Assembly: GCA_024220505.1 (NCBI GenBank)
Contig: JAKZZE010000016.1
Coordinates: 1,054,001 to 1,118,000 of the forward strand
Length of the DNA: 64,000 bases
Direction: 5' to 3'
Source of the DNA: Rhizopus arrhizus
Lineage: Eukaryota > Mucoromycota > Mucoromycetes > Mucorales > Rhizopodaceae
The notes under the pieces are model-generated. The model ran no database searches and had not been told where the DNA came from. It saw only the letters and a program-made list of their open reading frames with translations. Each line of letters begins with the position of its first letter. Position 1 is the first letter of the stretch. Shown here one piece after another: positions 43,724 through 55,920 of this stretch. The translations under genes were made by a program, and so were the position numbers.

Positions 43724-43931
43724 TTTAGAAGAACGTGAAATAACGGAAAGTCAAAAGAGCTTTATTATAAATAGTGTTGTTGACACAATAATAAACGATA
43801 TACAGTCTTCTTCCCATTTTTATATACTTACTTTACGCTTTTAAAGTCTTACTGCCTAAAGAAGTTCCCATACTATTAATTGAAGGTTATAATATTCAAG
43901 GTAAACATAGTTGGGGAAAACACACATATCA
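43474..43931 (+). repeat. Ty3-D 3' LTR
   Basis: 458 bp, preceded by a purine run (agcgggggag). Confidence 0.93.
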
Positions 43932-44005
43932 ATACAATTATATTTTACGGGTTATTACAGCTAAATGCCTAAAATGGGGATTTCCTAATAAGGAAATTGA
44001 AAATT

Positions 44006-45043
44006 TTAAAGTCCGACGACAGCAAAGTTACAACCATCCGGACTTGACTTCAGAGCTTTGAGCTGGTCAACCAATGGAGAGACCAAGGACTGGAATGTGG
44101 CCACGTACAGACTACAGACATCGGGTTCCTTCAACCGAGAGAGGTTCCATAGCCGACGGGCAGAAGACGAAGAAGAAGAGAGAACGGGCTGCGATGGATA
44201 ACCATCAGGGACTGCATAGTCAAAGGACAAGGACAACAGTTTGTGGTCAGAGCCAAGAGAGAGATCACTGTAGACTTGCATCCGAGGGGATCGAAGGACA
44301 GAGGTCATGTTGGTCAAGAAGTAGTCGATCATACTTTGCTTGACTTGACCACCACGAAAGGACAAGAAGGTAGGTACCCCAGGAGCGAGAGTCGAGTTCA
44401 GAACAGAGAGACCATGTTCTTCACACCAGCGAAGCAGCACCGAACCTCGAGTATTGGCAACGGAATCACCCGTTAGTGCACCAAGACGCGCGTTCAGATC
44501 ACCACAGATGATCGTGTCGTCTGTCAAGGGCAACGAAACCAACACAGAAGAGACCTCGTCGTTGGACAAGGAAGGGGGCAAACACAGGCAGATGAGACGC
44601 AAGGAGCGACCCAACCGCAGACCCAGAGCATACTTGGTATGAACCGGGAACTGTACCACAGCCATCGGACACCGAGGAGACACCAGAGCAGAGACACCTT
44701 GAGAGCCACGATAGCTGTTGATCACAGGAGAGCCATACAGGTTGAACTGGGTCCAAGAGGTACGGATCCTGTGAGGCGGAAGCAACCAGGTTTCGGTGAT
44801 GAAGACCAAGGAAAACGACTGGCAGTGACGGAGGAGATCCTCGGCTGTGGATTCTTGAAGCCCATTGGCATTCCACAAGCCGATGGTGAGCGGAATAGAA
44901 GATGATGAAGAGGACGATGATGGACCATGGGAGCCATGAGAACCAGAGGAAACCAAAGGAGAGGAAGGAGTTGACAGATCTGGAACCATACCAGATGTAG
45001 AGACCGAGGATGCATTATAACGACAAGTATTACTACTCATCAT
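44006..45043 (-). pseudogene. LINE-2 ORF2, endonuclease domain only
   Basis: Starts at the ATG at 45043, overlapping the ORF1 stop by one base (TAATG). A complete EEP endonuclease: W-N-A-N-G-L, I-T-E-T-W-L, G-D-L-N-A-R-L-G, S-M-I-D-Y-F, and the final S-D-H. About residue 335 the frame enters the end of Merlin-2 at 44039 and stops at 44006, so the reverse transcriptase is missing. Confidence 0.88.
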
Positions 45044-46170
45044 TATAATGATCCAAAGCTTGAACGAGAGGCAGGACGGTGATGCTCATAGTCATCAAGA
45101 GCCATGTCTTCGGCCATATCATCGTAATGGCGGGTAGTCTTGGGTCTATCTTCCTTAGCAGACAGAACTTCAGATACTGTCTCATCAGAGACAAGGGCTT
45201 GCGCCAACAAGTAACGGGAGACAGAGACAGCAACAGGATAGCGTAAACGCTCTAAAGCCTTGCGAGAACGATCATCATTAATCAGCGAGATAGCATGGCT
45301 ACGCTCCTCAGCAGAAACAGAGTCAAACTTGGGATCGGCCAGGTTGGCAGGGTCAAGTGGATCGAAGGTGTCCAAGGTAGGGATCTTGGCCTTTTCCAAC
45401 AAGGACAGAAGAGCAGGCTTGTACTGCAGATGTACTAGCAGACCAACAACAGAGTGAGCAGGATAGCACACATCCAAGATGCGCCAGCTATCCACACCAA
45501 GGCGAGAGAGACGACGACGAGCTTCAGTGTAGGTCATTCTACGAGAGCGAGGTATGTAAACATACTCGAAGCCTTGTTCACCAGTTACAGGCTGGAAACC
45601 ACGAGCAGCGGCAGCACGGCGACGAATTTTGTTCTTAGCAGAACGAGAGACAACAGTGGCCCAAGAAGAGGCAGCAGTACCCAAGGAGGGCGAAGGAACG
45701 GACGCTTTAGCACCAGTAGGAGCAGCAAGAGAAGAGACGGCGGCAGTTGAACTTGGGGTGCTTGTAGGGACCCCGGCAGATTGTGCGGCCAGTTGGGCCC
45801 GCAAAGAAGCAATCTCATTGGCTTGAGATTGGGTGGTTTCGGCAAGGCGAGCATTCTCACCTCGCAAAGTTTCAAGCTCTAGCTTGAGCTGTTCAAGAGC
45901 AGAGAGACGAGCAGTGACAGCTTGAAGTGCGTGACTGAGGCTTTGAACTGTGACTTCGGGGTCGGACGAATTGGGTCCGGCGGCGGCATTCAGGATTTTG
46001 GATCCTCTAGTATTTCTTGTTGAAGACATTTGGATGCAAACTTTCAACGACGATTAAACAACAAGTAGCAAAGATATCAGAATAAGAGTTGAACCAAATA
46101 AAAGTATAGATCAAAAGGAGTCGATTGATGTAAAAATTGTTGATGGATGGATAGGTTTGACAGAGATATC
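44040..46170 (-). mobile_element. LINE-2, 3'-truncated by Merlin-2 and split at its 5' side by CACTA-1
   Basis: 5' similarity to LINE-1 continues to 46170, is interrupted by CACTA-1, and resumes at 48987-49039 with the same sequence that lies between LINE-1 and tRNA-Asp. Confidence 0.85.
45043..46029 (-). CDS. LINE-2 ORF1 protein
   Basis: 328 codons from the ATG at 46029, same length as LINE-1 ORF1 and about 95% identical by eye. Coiled coil at about residues 20-75, linker, and conserved C-terminal domain (G-F-E-Y-V-Y-I-P; S-W-R-I-L-D-V). Intact, though its partner ORF2 is truncated. Confidence 0.82.
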   Translation of the reverse strand: MSSTRNTRGSKILNAAAGPNSSDPEVTVQSLSHALQAVTARLSALEQLKLELETLRGENARLAETTQSQANEIASLRAQLAAQSAGVPTSTPSSTAAVSSLAAPTGAKASVPSPSLGTAASSWATVVSRSAKNKIRRRAAAARGFQPVTGEQGFEYVYIPRSRRMTYTEARRRLSRLGVDSWRILDVCYPAHSVVGLLVHLQYKPALLSLLEKAKIPTLDTFDPLDPANLADPKFDSVSAEERSHAISLINDDRSRKALERLRYPVAVSVSRYLLAQALVSDETVSEVLSAKEDRPKTTRHYDDMAEDMALDDYEHHRPASRSSFGSL

Positions 46171-48986
46171 CACTGCAAATAATTGGAGATATTAAACGCA
46201 GTTTTTTAGCATAAATGAGCGCAACAACGCGAAGTTTAACGCAACTCCACGAAATTTTATTGCTCTTTTAAACGATTTTCGAGGCAGAGCAGTAATCGTT
46301 AAATAACTTTTACGCAAGCAAGAGGATGTCATTTAGTGTTCTTTTACCAAAGCATTTTTTACGTTTCAATTAATACTAGTCAACGTTTGAGCAACGAATG
46401 ATACGTTTTAAAACATTACTTTATATGTCTTTTTGTTCTTTTATCGACCGCTCATATTGCCTTATATACTTCTTTGTTGACCACTTATATTACCTTATAT
46501 ATTTCTTTATAAACCACTCATATTGCTTTACATACTTCTTTATTGACCACTTATATAGCTTATATACTTCTTTATTGACCACTTATATAGCTTATATACT
46601 TCTTTATTGACCATTCATATTGCAATAAATATTGCTTTATATATACAACAAAATAGGGATTTGGTTTATAAAAAATAGCTTTTTTTTTATTTGAATAAAA
46701 TAATAATAACAATACATAGTATTTCTTTGCTTGTAGCATTTTAACAGTGTGCTTGACTTACCTAATGTCACCAGAATAGCAGCATCTAATCTAAAAATAC
46801 ATCAATTAATCTCGTGGAACTTTAAAAGTTCTCAAAAGAAAAAAAAAAAAAAAAAAAAAAAAAGCAAGCCCAAGGATTCTAGGATTCAAAGACACAAGGA
46901 CCAGGGCACTTAAAGGAAAAGATGGAAGTACATCAGTACTTAAGAACCAAAGTAAAAACCAGGAAAGAAACAGAAAGAGGCCAAAGCAGAGCAGCATTCA
47001 TCTATAATAATTATGAGCCATCATGTATATAGTAAAAGTAATTGTACCTTTCTTTACATAGACAAGGGGAAGAAAACTTGCTGAGCTTTTACAAATAAGT
47101 AAAAAAAGAAACAGCACGCATCTATAATAATTATTAGCTATGATGGATATGTAATAAAAGTAATAGTACCTTTAGATGGGCTAAGAGAAGAAAACTAGCT
47201 AAGTTTTACCAACAAGTAAAAAAAAAAGGAAACAGTACGCATCTATAATAAATATTAGCTATTGAGTGTATGTAGTAAAAGTAATAGTACCTTGCTTTAG
47301 ATGGACCATGAAAAAAAAAGGAAAAGAAAAAGACATCAGTCAAGCTTATACCAACAAGGAAAAGAAGAAGCAATGATAATCCTGGGAAAAAGACTTTATA
47401 AAGACCATTTAAAACATCAAGAAAGCAATCAATACAATATTACTAAAGTACAAGTACCGTTAGAACAGGAATACAATTTATATAATATTAAGAACTTACC
47501 TTTAATAAAAAGAGAAGAAAAAAAAAAGAAAAAAAAAAAAAAAGAGAAGTGCTTTTTTGTAGCCTTATTTTACCAATGTTACACTTATTCACTGTCTATC
47601 TATATTAGAAATCAAAAACAGTTGCTTTTCATATAGTCTGTATTTAATGGTATCCCAAAAGATAATTTATACATTGCTTGAACAAGTTTTATTACTTGCG
47701 TGCAATATCTTTAACATGGAGGATATTCTTTTTTCTTTTTTTTTTTTTATTTCAAGTAAAAAAAAAAAAAGGTCGATATCAACAAATTATAGCAGAAAAA
47801 CAACTTTTTTTTCTCCCTTGTTTTGTTTCATGGAATACACTAGATGTCAAAGGTACAAAAGATAAAAAAAAAAGCTCAAGTATTGACCATATGTAAGTTT
47901 ATAAAAAAAAAAAAAAATAACAACCAAGGCTAATGTCGGTTTTTTTTTTTTTTTTACATTAGGAATTCCTAATGGGACACATTCGGATGACGAACATGAG
48001 CCACATGAGCAAAGTTGTTCGTTTTAACACGATAAAACTATAAGAATATCAAACTTATATTACTGCTTGTTGTTGAAAAGCCCTTTTTGATAAAGGAAGT
48101 TGGCAATGTTAACATCTCTAATGGCTAATGGCTAATTGCAAATTACACCCATGTGCAAACATAAAGTAAGTAATGAACTAATATAAGCTTAAAAACATAT
48201 ATTCTTTTATATTATTTGTCATAAAAAATAATAAAGCACTTTATTTACTTGAAAAACAAAAAAATTGTGCTTGTATCTATTAATTATAATTGCCTTGTAA
48301 CAAGATGTTAACAAAGCTTCTTTTTTTTTATTCTTTTTAGAATATACACGTATTCTTTTGTTATAATGTAAAAGCATTTGTATTTTTATAAAACATGTTT
48401 ACTGTTAGGTTATTGTTTTCATTTGAATAAGTAACATTTTATTGCTATGCTCTTTTTTTTTTTTTTTTTTTCACTAGGTCTTTTTTTTTTAACTTTGTCT
48501 TTTTTTTTTACTTTTAATTCTTCAGCTTCTTTTTTTTTCCCAAACGCAACTATTTTGTTACGTTCTGTTACACGTTTCTAATGAGCTAAGCTAAAAAGCA
48601 CAGACTGCCTTCCTAATATGTATTCTTCTGATCAAAATAATCGCAGAATGCTTTTGATTTCCGCATTTTGCCCTCAAAAATAAAAAAAAGAAGATATCGG
48701 TCTTTCAACGATAGAGGAAAACAAGCTTTCCAAAAAAAGATCATCTGTAAAAAAAAAAAGACATTTTTTTTAAAACGTGAATAACTTTATGAATATTTAC
48801 CCTACAATGAAAAAAATAACATTACTTAATTTCTTTATTTTTTTCGCATCTAAATCTTTTTTCATATTTCGAAAATGACCAATGCAGCAAGATATAATGT
48901 TTTTTTAAAAAAAAACTTTAAAATCTGTGGACCTATGACTGTCACCGATATCAGAATTCTACGTCAAAGGCGCAACATTATTTGCA
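46171..48986. mobile_element. CACTA-1: non-autonomous CACTA-like element
   Basis: Ends CACTGCAAATAAT and, inverted, ATTATTTGCAGTG. The flanks ...GATATC and TCGGC... compared with uninterrupted GATATCGGC near 1728-1736 give a 2-bp target duplication TC. Sub-terminal repeats: about six imperfect 36-38-bp units at 46445-46623 and three roughly 120-bp units at 46985-47292. Long A and T runs; no transposase and no convincing gene. The left end resembles that of CACTA-2 (57787). Confidence 0.82.
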
Positions 48987-49039
48987 GTGTCGGCTTTCCA
49001 AAAAAGAGACAAATTTACCTTTTTAACCAAAAGCGAAAG
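48987..49039. other. tRNA-Asp upstream-type sequence
   Basis: 53 bp nearly identical to 1732-1765, which lies between LINE-1 and the tRNA-Asp gene. Here the tRNA itself is absent because Ty3-E is inserted at 49040. Confidence 0.7.
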
Positions 49040-49259
49040 TGTCGTCTTCGTAGATAGAACCAACTGTAGTAAACTTATAAATAAAAAGCTTAACTAATGA
49101 AAGAGATAATCTTTATTGAAATAGTAATATTTAGTATATTTATTTAAATGTGGACCAATAACATTTGTCTAATTATTTGAAGATGATTGGTCAGCAATCC
49201 GGGTTGAACGAGTGCGGGCCGGAACACGGGGTTTGATCCTTCTTTTTGGTGGCACGACG
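49040..49259 (-). repeat. Ty3-E 3' LTR (220 bp)
   Basis: Starts (minus strand) CGTCGT, one base off the TGTCGT of Ty3-C, and ends ACGACA at 49040; preceded by the purine run gaggggag. Confidence 0.85.
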
Positions 49260-50421
49260 TCACTCCCCTCTGAAACTATTGATCGACTCTGATCAAGACT
49301 AGCACAAGGGGTATTATCAGAACGAAGGCCCATTTCAGAGCGCCAAGCCGCTCGAGACACTGTCGGGTTGTACCATGTTTCATTGATGCTATCAGCTTTA
49401 ACTTCCTTGAGGCGGTCCACGTGTACCCAAGATGGACATGGCTCCCCCCCCCAATTGTGACCAACTTATATATATTTGTGGCTTCATTTTTATCAACTAC
49501 CAAATAGGGGCCCATCCAGTTATATTCAAGACCATATTTCTGTTCATTTCGTAAAAGCACATGATCTCCTACTTCGAAATCCACTTTGATAATAGCAGCA
49601 TCCCATCGTCGTTTATCGTATTCTGATACAGCTAGCATCCTTTTCTCAGCTGCCGCTCTTGCTTGTCCTAGTTCTTCCAATTCTCTTGCAGTGTGTTCAG
49701 CTACCGTACGAGGGTCATTTGCAACAGATGAGATCAGATACGGACGTAGTATGTCCCCGGGCAAGACTGGTTCACGACCGTAAACTAAGTAAAACGGCGA
49801 AAATCCAGCAGTACGATGCTTTCGAACTCGTGTGGCAAACAAAGCGGCGTCAACAAAACAGTCCCACATGTGAATGGCACCGTGAACATACTTGCGTAAC
49901 ATTGCCTTGAATATACCATTTAGACGTTCACACTTCCCATTTGTTCGAGGGTGGAAAGCGGAAGTGAGCTTGTGAGTTGTCCGTATTCGTTGAGCATATT
50001 GTTTGACCAATTTTGACGTGAAGTTGGCACCACGGTCAGTAACTATTTCAGTAGGGCATCCAAACTTCATTACAATTTCTTCATAAATGAAATCGGCTAC
50101 GGTTTCCGCTGTAGCATCTGGAACAGCTCTAGCAATCGGCCAATTAGTAGAAAAGTCTACAGCAGTCAATAACCAGCGATTTCCTTTTTGGGTCAAAGGC
50201 AATTCACCCACGAAATCCAGATGCCAACGAGAAAAAGCAGTTGGTATGCTTGAAGGTACCATAGGAGCACAATGTTGTTTCTTATTAGCACCAGACGCCA
50301 GTTGACATTGGGGACAGGATGAAAGCCAGTCTGTGATATCCTGAGGCATGGTCGACCACCACCAACGCTTACGCAAAAGGTCAAAAACTGTTGTTTTCCC
50401 TACATGTCCAAACCCTTCATG
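49169..50421 (-). pseudogene. Ty3-E integrase part
   Basis: From the insertion at 50421 to 49276 in one frame: zinc module H-x4-H...C-x2-C, catalytic D (L-D-F-V-G-E-L), D (T-D-R-G-A-N-F) and E (C-E-R-L-N-G). A run of nine C at about 49443-49451 marks a frameshift; the C terminus continues in another frame (49169-49420) into the LTR, with the same W-Y-N-P-T-V-S-R-A-A-W-R block as Ty3-C. Confidence 0.88.
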
Positions 50422-53400
50422 GGACAACTGGGAGTTCAGGCCACGATGGATAAATCCTTGGGTCTGTGATTAAATCGGAGCTATAATCACAATCCAAAAA
50501 TAGAAACGTATACTTTCGGTTATTGCGCATCGATTGGTACTATTTTTGTATTCAAATTCCGACTTTTTGATATCAATATTTGCATTTGAAAATAGGCGGT
50601 ATGGATGAAATTTTGGCGCTCTTGATATCCATGAGATCTTTATGGATTTTTATGAACTTTTAAATAATTGTGTAACAGTATGTTCCAAAAATAAGTGTGC
50701 TTACTGTTTTAGCTTGTCCCGATTTGCTGTAGAGAAATATGCCAAAAACTAACGCAAAAAAATAAAAATGTCGGGGTTTGTAGCGGAAAGTTTGCACATC
50801 TATTTGTGACGGCTATATCGTTTGGTCTGCAAAATTTTATAAAAAACTTTCAAGCTATGATAGGTTTATAGGGCTCCTAAATTTGTAGCATATTCGCACT
50901 TTTCTTAACATTGCGGAGCGAATATTTGACTTCATACTCCGAGACTTTGGGAAGCTACTTATTTTGCTATGTTTTGCGTGTGGTAAAATTTTTAACAGAA
51001 TCTAAAAAATTGAGTTTTGGGCACTCCGGCACTGTAAGCATCTGGTTTCCTCAGCTTGGCCTTGTTTACATTTGTGAAGGATTAATGCTCCCAAACCACT
51101 TTGTACGTTCTTTGGACTCTAATTGCACTAATTAATGGCTGTTATAGAGAACATCATTATGACTGCCAAAAGTTTTCTGACCTAATTAGGATTCATAGCG
51201 TACATGCTATAACTAGGACTTCTTATAAAGAGGTATCATCCATTGTCCGGATATGCATGCCACATAAAAGCTTATTCTCAAATATCTTTTGAAAAATATG
51301 AGATAAATACTAATACTTCTGGCTAAATGCATCATTATTATCATGTAAGAATCATGTTGTTTCTTCGATTTTTAAAAGGTGTTTATTTTTTGGCTATGGC
51401 TCCAACATTAGTTGTAAAAAGTAACTAATTGTAATTATTGTGTAATTGTTAAAATAATAAAAGAAAAGCTGGAAACAAAGATTGAGAAACAACTTAAACA
51501 CCTTTGAATCTAATCATTCTTCGGCTTAAGTTAAAAGTAAAAATTACACTAACTGAAGGCAGATATTTATATCTTATTGAGTGAGGAATATTTCAATTAT
51601 AAAAAAGATAAAATCTAAAAGAAATGATAAAAGTTAGTATTAATATAAAATCATATCATTATGCAAATTATATGACTTTGTAAATTTTTCAATATTAATA
51701 CTAATACAAACACACATTTATTAATTTTAGAATTTATCATAATTTTTAAGTTACTCTTAATATTTAAATAATTATTATTTTTACATCAGTTGTTTCTTAA
51801 CCAATTTACTGTACTTATGAAAATGGTATTAATTATATTAAACAATATCTTTTTAGTATTTGTTTTCTTTTTTTATTTTGTAAAAAAAATAATATGAATT
51901 GGATTGTTTCTCAGTAGCTTAATATCCTCTATTGTAAGCGTTTCTTTAACTGTAAGGTACTTCAGCAAATGTCATTTATAATTATGGTTGTGAAAAGCTT
52001 TCGTCTGTTCGTTTGTATGCCTGTCAAATATTTATCTTTTACTCTGGGATTTTTTCACTGATTTGAATAACGCTATTTCAATTATGTGAAAGATTAGAGA
52101 GATATTTGACATTTGATTGGATTTTGTTACTTTAGTTAATACTTCTTCTTATCAAAGACTCTCATAAATACAAAACATATTCTAAAAGAATATATTTAAT
52201 TGGAATTGATTGTATGACCTTATTTAAATAAACTTATATTTTATTTAGCTATAATCTTGTATTAAGACTTATATTTACCAATGTCAACTACATTTAGTTA
52301 ATGTTCTAAAATGATAATAACATATATACTTTTATATAATAACACAATATCATTCGTAAATATACTTTAGAAATATTAATTCATATCGGTTTTAGACTAT
52401 TTCGTTAATTACAAGCTTATTTTTAATTTAATTTTAAAATGTTCTGATTAAATGTATTGTTCTCATTATAATTCGTATTAGAAAAAAAAGTAAGTTTTTT
52501 ATTGGATTCGATACATTTCTCTTTGCTGTTTAGTTTTTTATTGCATGTGTATTTATATTCGATAATAGGTATAAAAAAGAAACTAAAACAGTCTGTAATA
52601 TATAGGCAAAGAAAAATTATAAGCAAGAGCATAATAGTGCTTTTGGTGTGCAAATAAAAGTTAACATATATTGATGCACTGATTACATAAAAAAACAAAT
52701 TGTCACTTCATATAAGTTTAAGTAATTTACATTAAAATACCTCTATCACATCGAAAAGGTATATAACAGATATCTTTGTAAAAAATTGTTCGTGTTTTCT
52801 AATATCTTTTACGTTTATTATGTTGCATTTGAAGTACTTTGTTCTGCGACCATAGCATTGTACAATGCTTCTGATGCTGTTTGAAGGTTATCTATATCTC
52901 TGTTTCGCACAACTTCCAGTAATCTACTTGTAGCTTATTCGACCGAAAGGGTACTATTGTTATCAGAACTAGGTAAAGGTCTGCTCTCATCTTCTGTTCA
53001 GTCTACGGCGACGTAATGGAGGTGGTTGTACTTCCGCTTGATAATTTGCAGTTACAAAAAGAAAAAAAAAGGAAAAAGATTTTAAGAAGTAATGTTACTT
53101 AGTAGGTACTTGTGATTTGAGTATAAGGTTATAGAGTAGATTTTAGTTGTTGTTTGAAGTGTTTCGTAAGAGAAACTTGTTATTCTTGATATAAAGTTTA
53201 AGCGAAAGCTTGATATAGGTAGTGACCACCAGATCTTGTTTGTTAAGATCGATAAAAAGTGTGTTGTAAAATAAAAAGATAATATAAAAAGGGGTTCAAA
53301 GAGCTCAATGAAGAGTCTGAATATAAGATATAAGTGATTCTTTTATTGATATTGATAAGAATAAGAATAAAAATAAAAAAGGGTTTGTTGGATATTTATA

Positions 53401-54208
53401 TAAAATTTGTTGCCTTGATTCTCCTTGTTGGATTAATTTTTCCTTTAACCGAAAGTTTTCGGTCTAACGACTCAAGTCATTTTGTTGACTCAAGTCGCCA
53501 AAACGACTTGCATCGGAAGGGATTTGTACGACCCGATTGCCGTTTTCGTCACAGTAACTTCATTTCCTTTGTGGCTTACGTCGAATTTAGATTTCGTAAC
53601 CAAAATAGATGATTGAACAAAATTTTCCATAAAAGTAAAACTGTTCCTCCTACGGGTATCGAACCCAGGAACCGCACCTTAGAAAGGTCACACTTCTCCA
53701 ACCAAGCTATTTTAACTATCTGTCAGAAGAGGAAAATAATATTATTGTGTCCCACTTGCAGTTAAATTAATTTATGCTTTTCATGGGTTGCAAGATGTTT
53801 TTTAACCGTAACTAAATACGAACATTGTTCTGTGTATCTCTTTCATTACTTACAATGACTATTTTATGCCAAATTTAAAGAAAATTTCGTGTATACGTAT
53901 TTTAAAAAAGCTAGCCGGAGTGATGCAGAGAAAATCAAAAGTTTTATAATTGAGTGCATTAATTACAATGTCTGCTACCTAATGGATAAGCTACGTGATA
54001 ACAGGATTGGACTACATTTACGGAACATGAAAAAAGTGCCAAATTCTGCGATTAGAGCAGCAATATGTCGGAATTTTAATATTTAAACTGCGGCATCGTA
54101 TTCTCCATACTCAAAAACCCTTGTTTCCATATTTGGACTGTAAATATATCTCCGATTGAACTGTATATCTAATGGTTTATCCATCGTGGCCTGAAGTCCC
54201 AATCACCC
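50422..54208. mobile_element. GGAC element 2, near-identical twin of element 1
   Basis: 3787 bp, flanked by the 8-bp duplication CCTTCATG (50414-50421 and 54209-54216). Same ends and order as the copy at 18715-22500; only three differences were noticed by eye (for example one extra T in a poly-T near 51876). Inserted in the pol gene of Ty3-E. Contains the same relic frame (about 52816-53053), core motif (53221-53236) and tRNA-like relic. Confidence 0.92.
53642..53717 (-). pseudogene. tRNA-Arg(TCT)-like relic, second copy
   Basis: Same sequence as 21934-22009; acceptor stem lost. Confidence 0.55.
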
Positions 54209-54216
54209 CCTTCATG

Positions 54217-55920
54217 AAATCTTGCAACCAAATCGGCTCGACGAGAGAGAGGACAAAACAACACAGCCACGGTTTTTGCACCCATCTTAACATGGCGCCA
54301 CACTCTGTTATCTTTAACAAAGAATTTGTCTTTTTCCCGCTCCAATCGTTGTTTCATGGAATCAGCAAGATCATTCGGAATGTCAATATGATAGTAGAGA
54401 GGCCAATCCTCATCAGCAATAGTCCTGGTGACATAAAGATAATCAGGTTCCAAACCAAGCGTCTTGTCTACTACAGCAGATTCCACCCGTCGACTCAAAG
54501 CATCCGGTACGCCATTCTCCTTACCTGGCTTATACTTTATAACAGGGCGATACATCTCTATCTCAGCCATCCAGCGAACGAGTCGAGGTGTTGGTTTCAT
54601 CTGAGAACGAAGATACTGAAGCGGATTATGATCTGTATACACCACGAAGTCGGATCCTTCCACAAAGCAACGCCAAGACCTAAGTGCCAAAAGCACAGCC
54701 AATAGTTCTCGTTCTTGAATGGGATAACCTCGTTCAGTTGGAGACAGCTTTTTGGATTCGTAAGCCAAAGGGTGCAGCGTGCCCTTCTCATCAGCTTGAA
54801 GCAAGACAGCACCTACTCCAAAATCGGATGCGTCGGTCTCAATTACAAAGGATTGGTCTAATTTTGGATGAAGCAGTACAGGAGCAGTAGTCATAAGCCG
54901 CTTCAATTCCTCAAATGAATCTTGACACGTCTCAGTCCATTGTACAGGTCTTTTCTTGGCACCAATACCTTTTGTCAGGTCAGTAAGAGGTGCAGCCACA
55001 GCAGAAAAACCCGGTATGAAACGTCTATAATGAGAACAAAGACCAATGAATTGTCGAACCTCTTGTACGTTCGTAGGTACAGGCCATTCTTGTACAGCAG
55101 ACACCTTAGCCTTAGATGGTAATACGCCATCAGCAGAAATACGATAACCAAGGAATTCTACTTCTTGTTTATAAAAATGGCACTTCTTAAGGTTGGCATA
55201 CAGTTTGTTATCTCGAAGTCGTTGTAGTATCAGTCGTAAATGTTCTTTATGTTCCTCTTGCGTTCTACTAAATATCAGTATATCGTCAAGATAAACAAGA
55301 ACAAACTTATCCAGATAGTCTTGTAGCACCGAATTCATCATTTTTTGGAATGTAGGAGGACTATTCGTCAAGCCAAAAGGAAGGACCAAGAACTCATAGG
55401 ATCCATACCTTGTGTTGAAGGCTGTTTTGGCAACATCCTCTTCTTTAATCCGAACCTGGTGGTAGCCACTCTTCAGATCAATGCTAGAAAAGTACTTCGC
55501 ACCACCTAATCTATCCAAGCACTCATCAATACGTGGAAGTGGTGTGTTCAGCCGTTGAGTCAGTGTATTGACTGCACGATAGTCGATGCACATGCGCAAT
55601 GTACCATCTTTCTTTCGAACAAATAACACAGGAGCACCCCAAGGTGATGTCGTAGGCCTTATTAGTCCTAGTGACAATAGTTCCTTTAGTTGTTTTTGCA
55701 ATTCATCCAGCTCCAAAGGACTCATCTTGAAGGGTGGTTTGTTCACAGGTCGTGCCTCGCCAGTATTGATTACATGCTCTACTACTCGTACAGGTGGTAA
55801 TCCAGGTGGAAGATCGTTACAAAACACGTCTTGAAATTCTATCAACAGAGCCTTCTTTTCCTCAACAGACTCTAGCACTGGTCCCAGAGCACTCTGATCC
55901 TGATTACAAAACTTACCAAA
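54217..55920 (-). pseudogene. Ty3-E reverse transcriptase and RNase H part
   Basis: One frame covering the pol linker, reverse transcriptase (Y-L-D-D near 55280-55292), RNase H (E-T-D-A-S-D; T-D-H-N-P-L) and the start of integrase up to F-H-E, where GGAC element 2 is inserted. It overlaps the gag-protease frame; a one-base shift near 55900-55910 separates them, where Ty3-C has a single frame. Confidence 0.88.

Larger units (their letters stand above)
37396..43931 (+). mobile_element. Ty3-D: full-length Ty3 retrotransposon
   Basis: 6536 bp with 458-bp LTRs (37396-37853 and 43474-43931). LTR ends form TGATATGTG/CACATATCA; flanked by ATAC (37392-37395 and 43932-43935). Merlin-1 shows the uninterrupted target. 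Only one LTR difference was noticed (A/T near 37658 and 43737), so the insertion is young. Encodes gag, a -1-shifted pro-RT-RNase H frame and a separate integrase frame. Confidence 0.95.
35327..44039 (+). mobile_element. Merlin-2, containing Ty3-D in its right inverted repeat
   Basis: Left end GGTTAATTGTAAC at 35327; right end (inverse) ...TTACAACCATCC at 44039. Without the 6.5-kb Ty3-D it would be about 2.2 kb, like Merlin-1 but in the opposite orientation. The flanks do not match: ATACAAAG on the left (in LINE-3 ORF1) and GGACTTGA on the right (in LINE-2 ORF2), so no target duplication survives. Both ends carry the tRNA-like unit (about 35450-35515 and 37310-37380). Confidence 0.88.

Noticed and set aside
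46445..46623. Regularly spaced repeats that might suggest a CRISPR-like array
   Set aside because: Units are imperfect, lack distinct spacers, lie in a eukaryotic transposon and match sub-terminal repeats of CACTA elements.
47301..47636. 111-codon frame as a gene
   Set aside because: Composed largely of Lys from A-rich sequence in a non-autonomous element; no family features.
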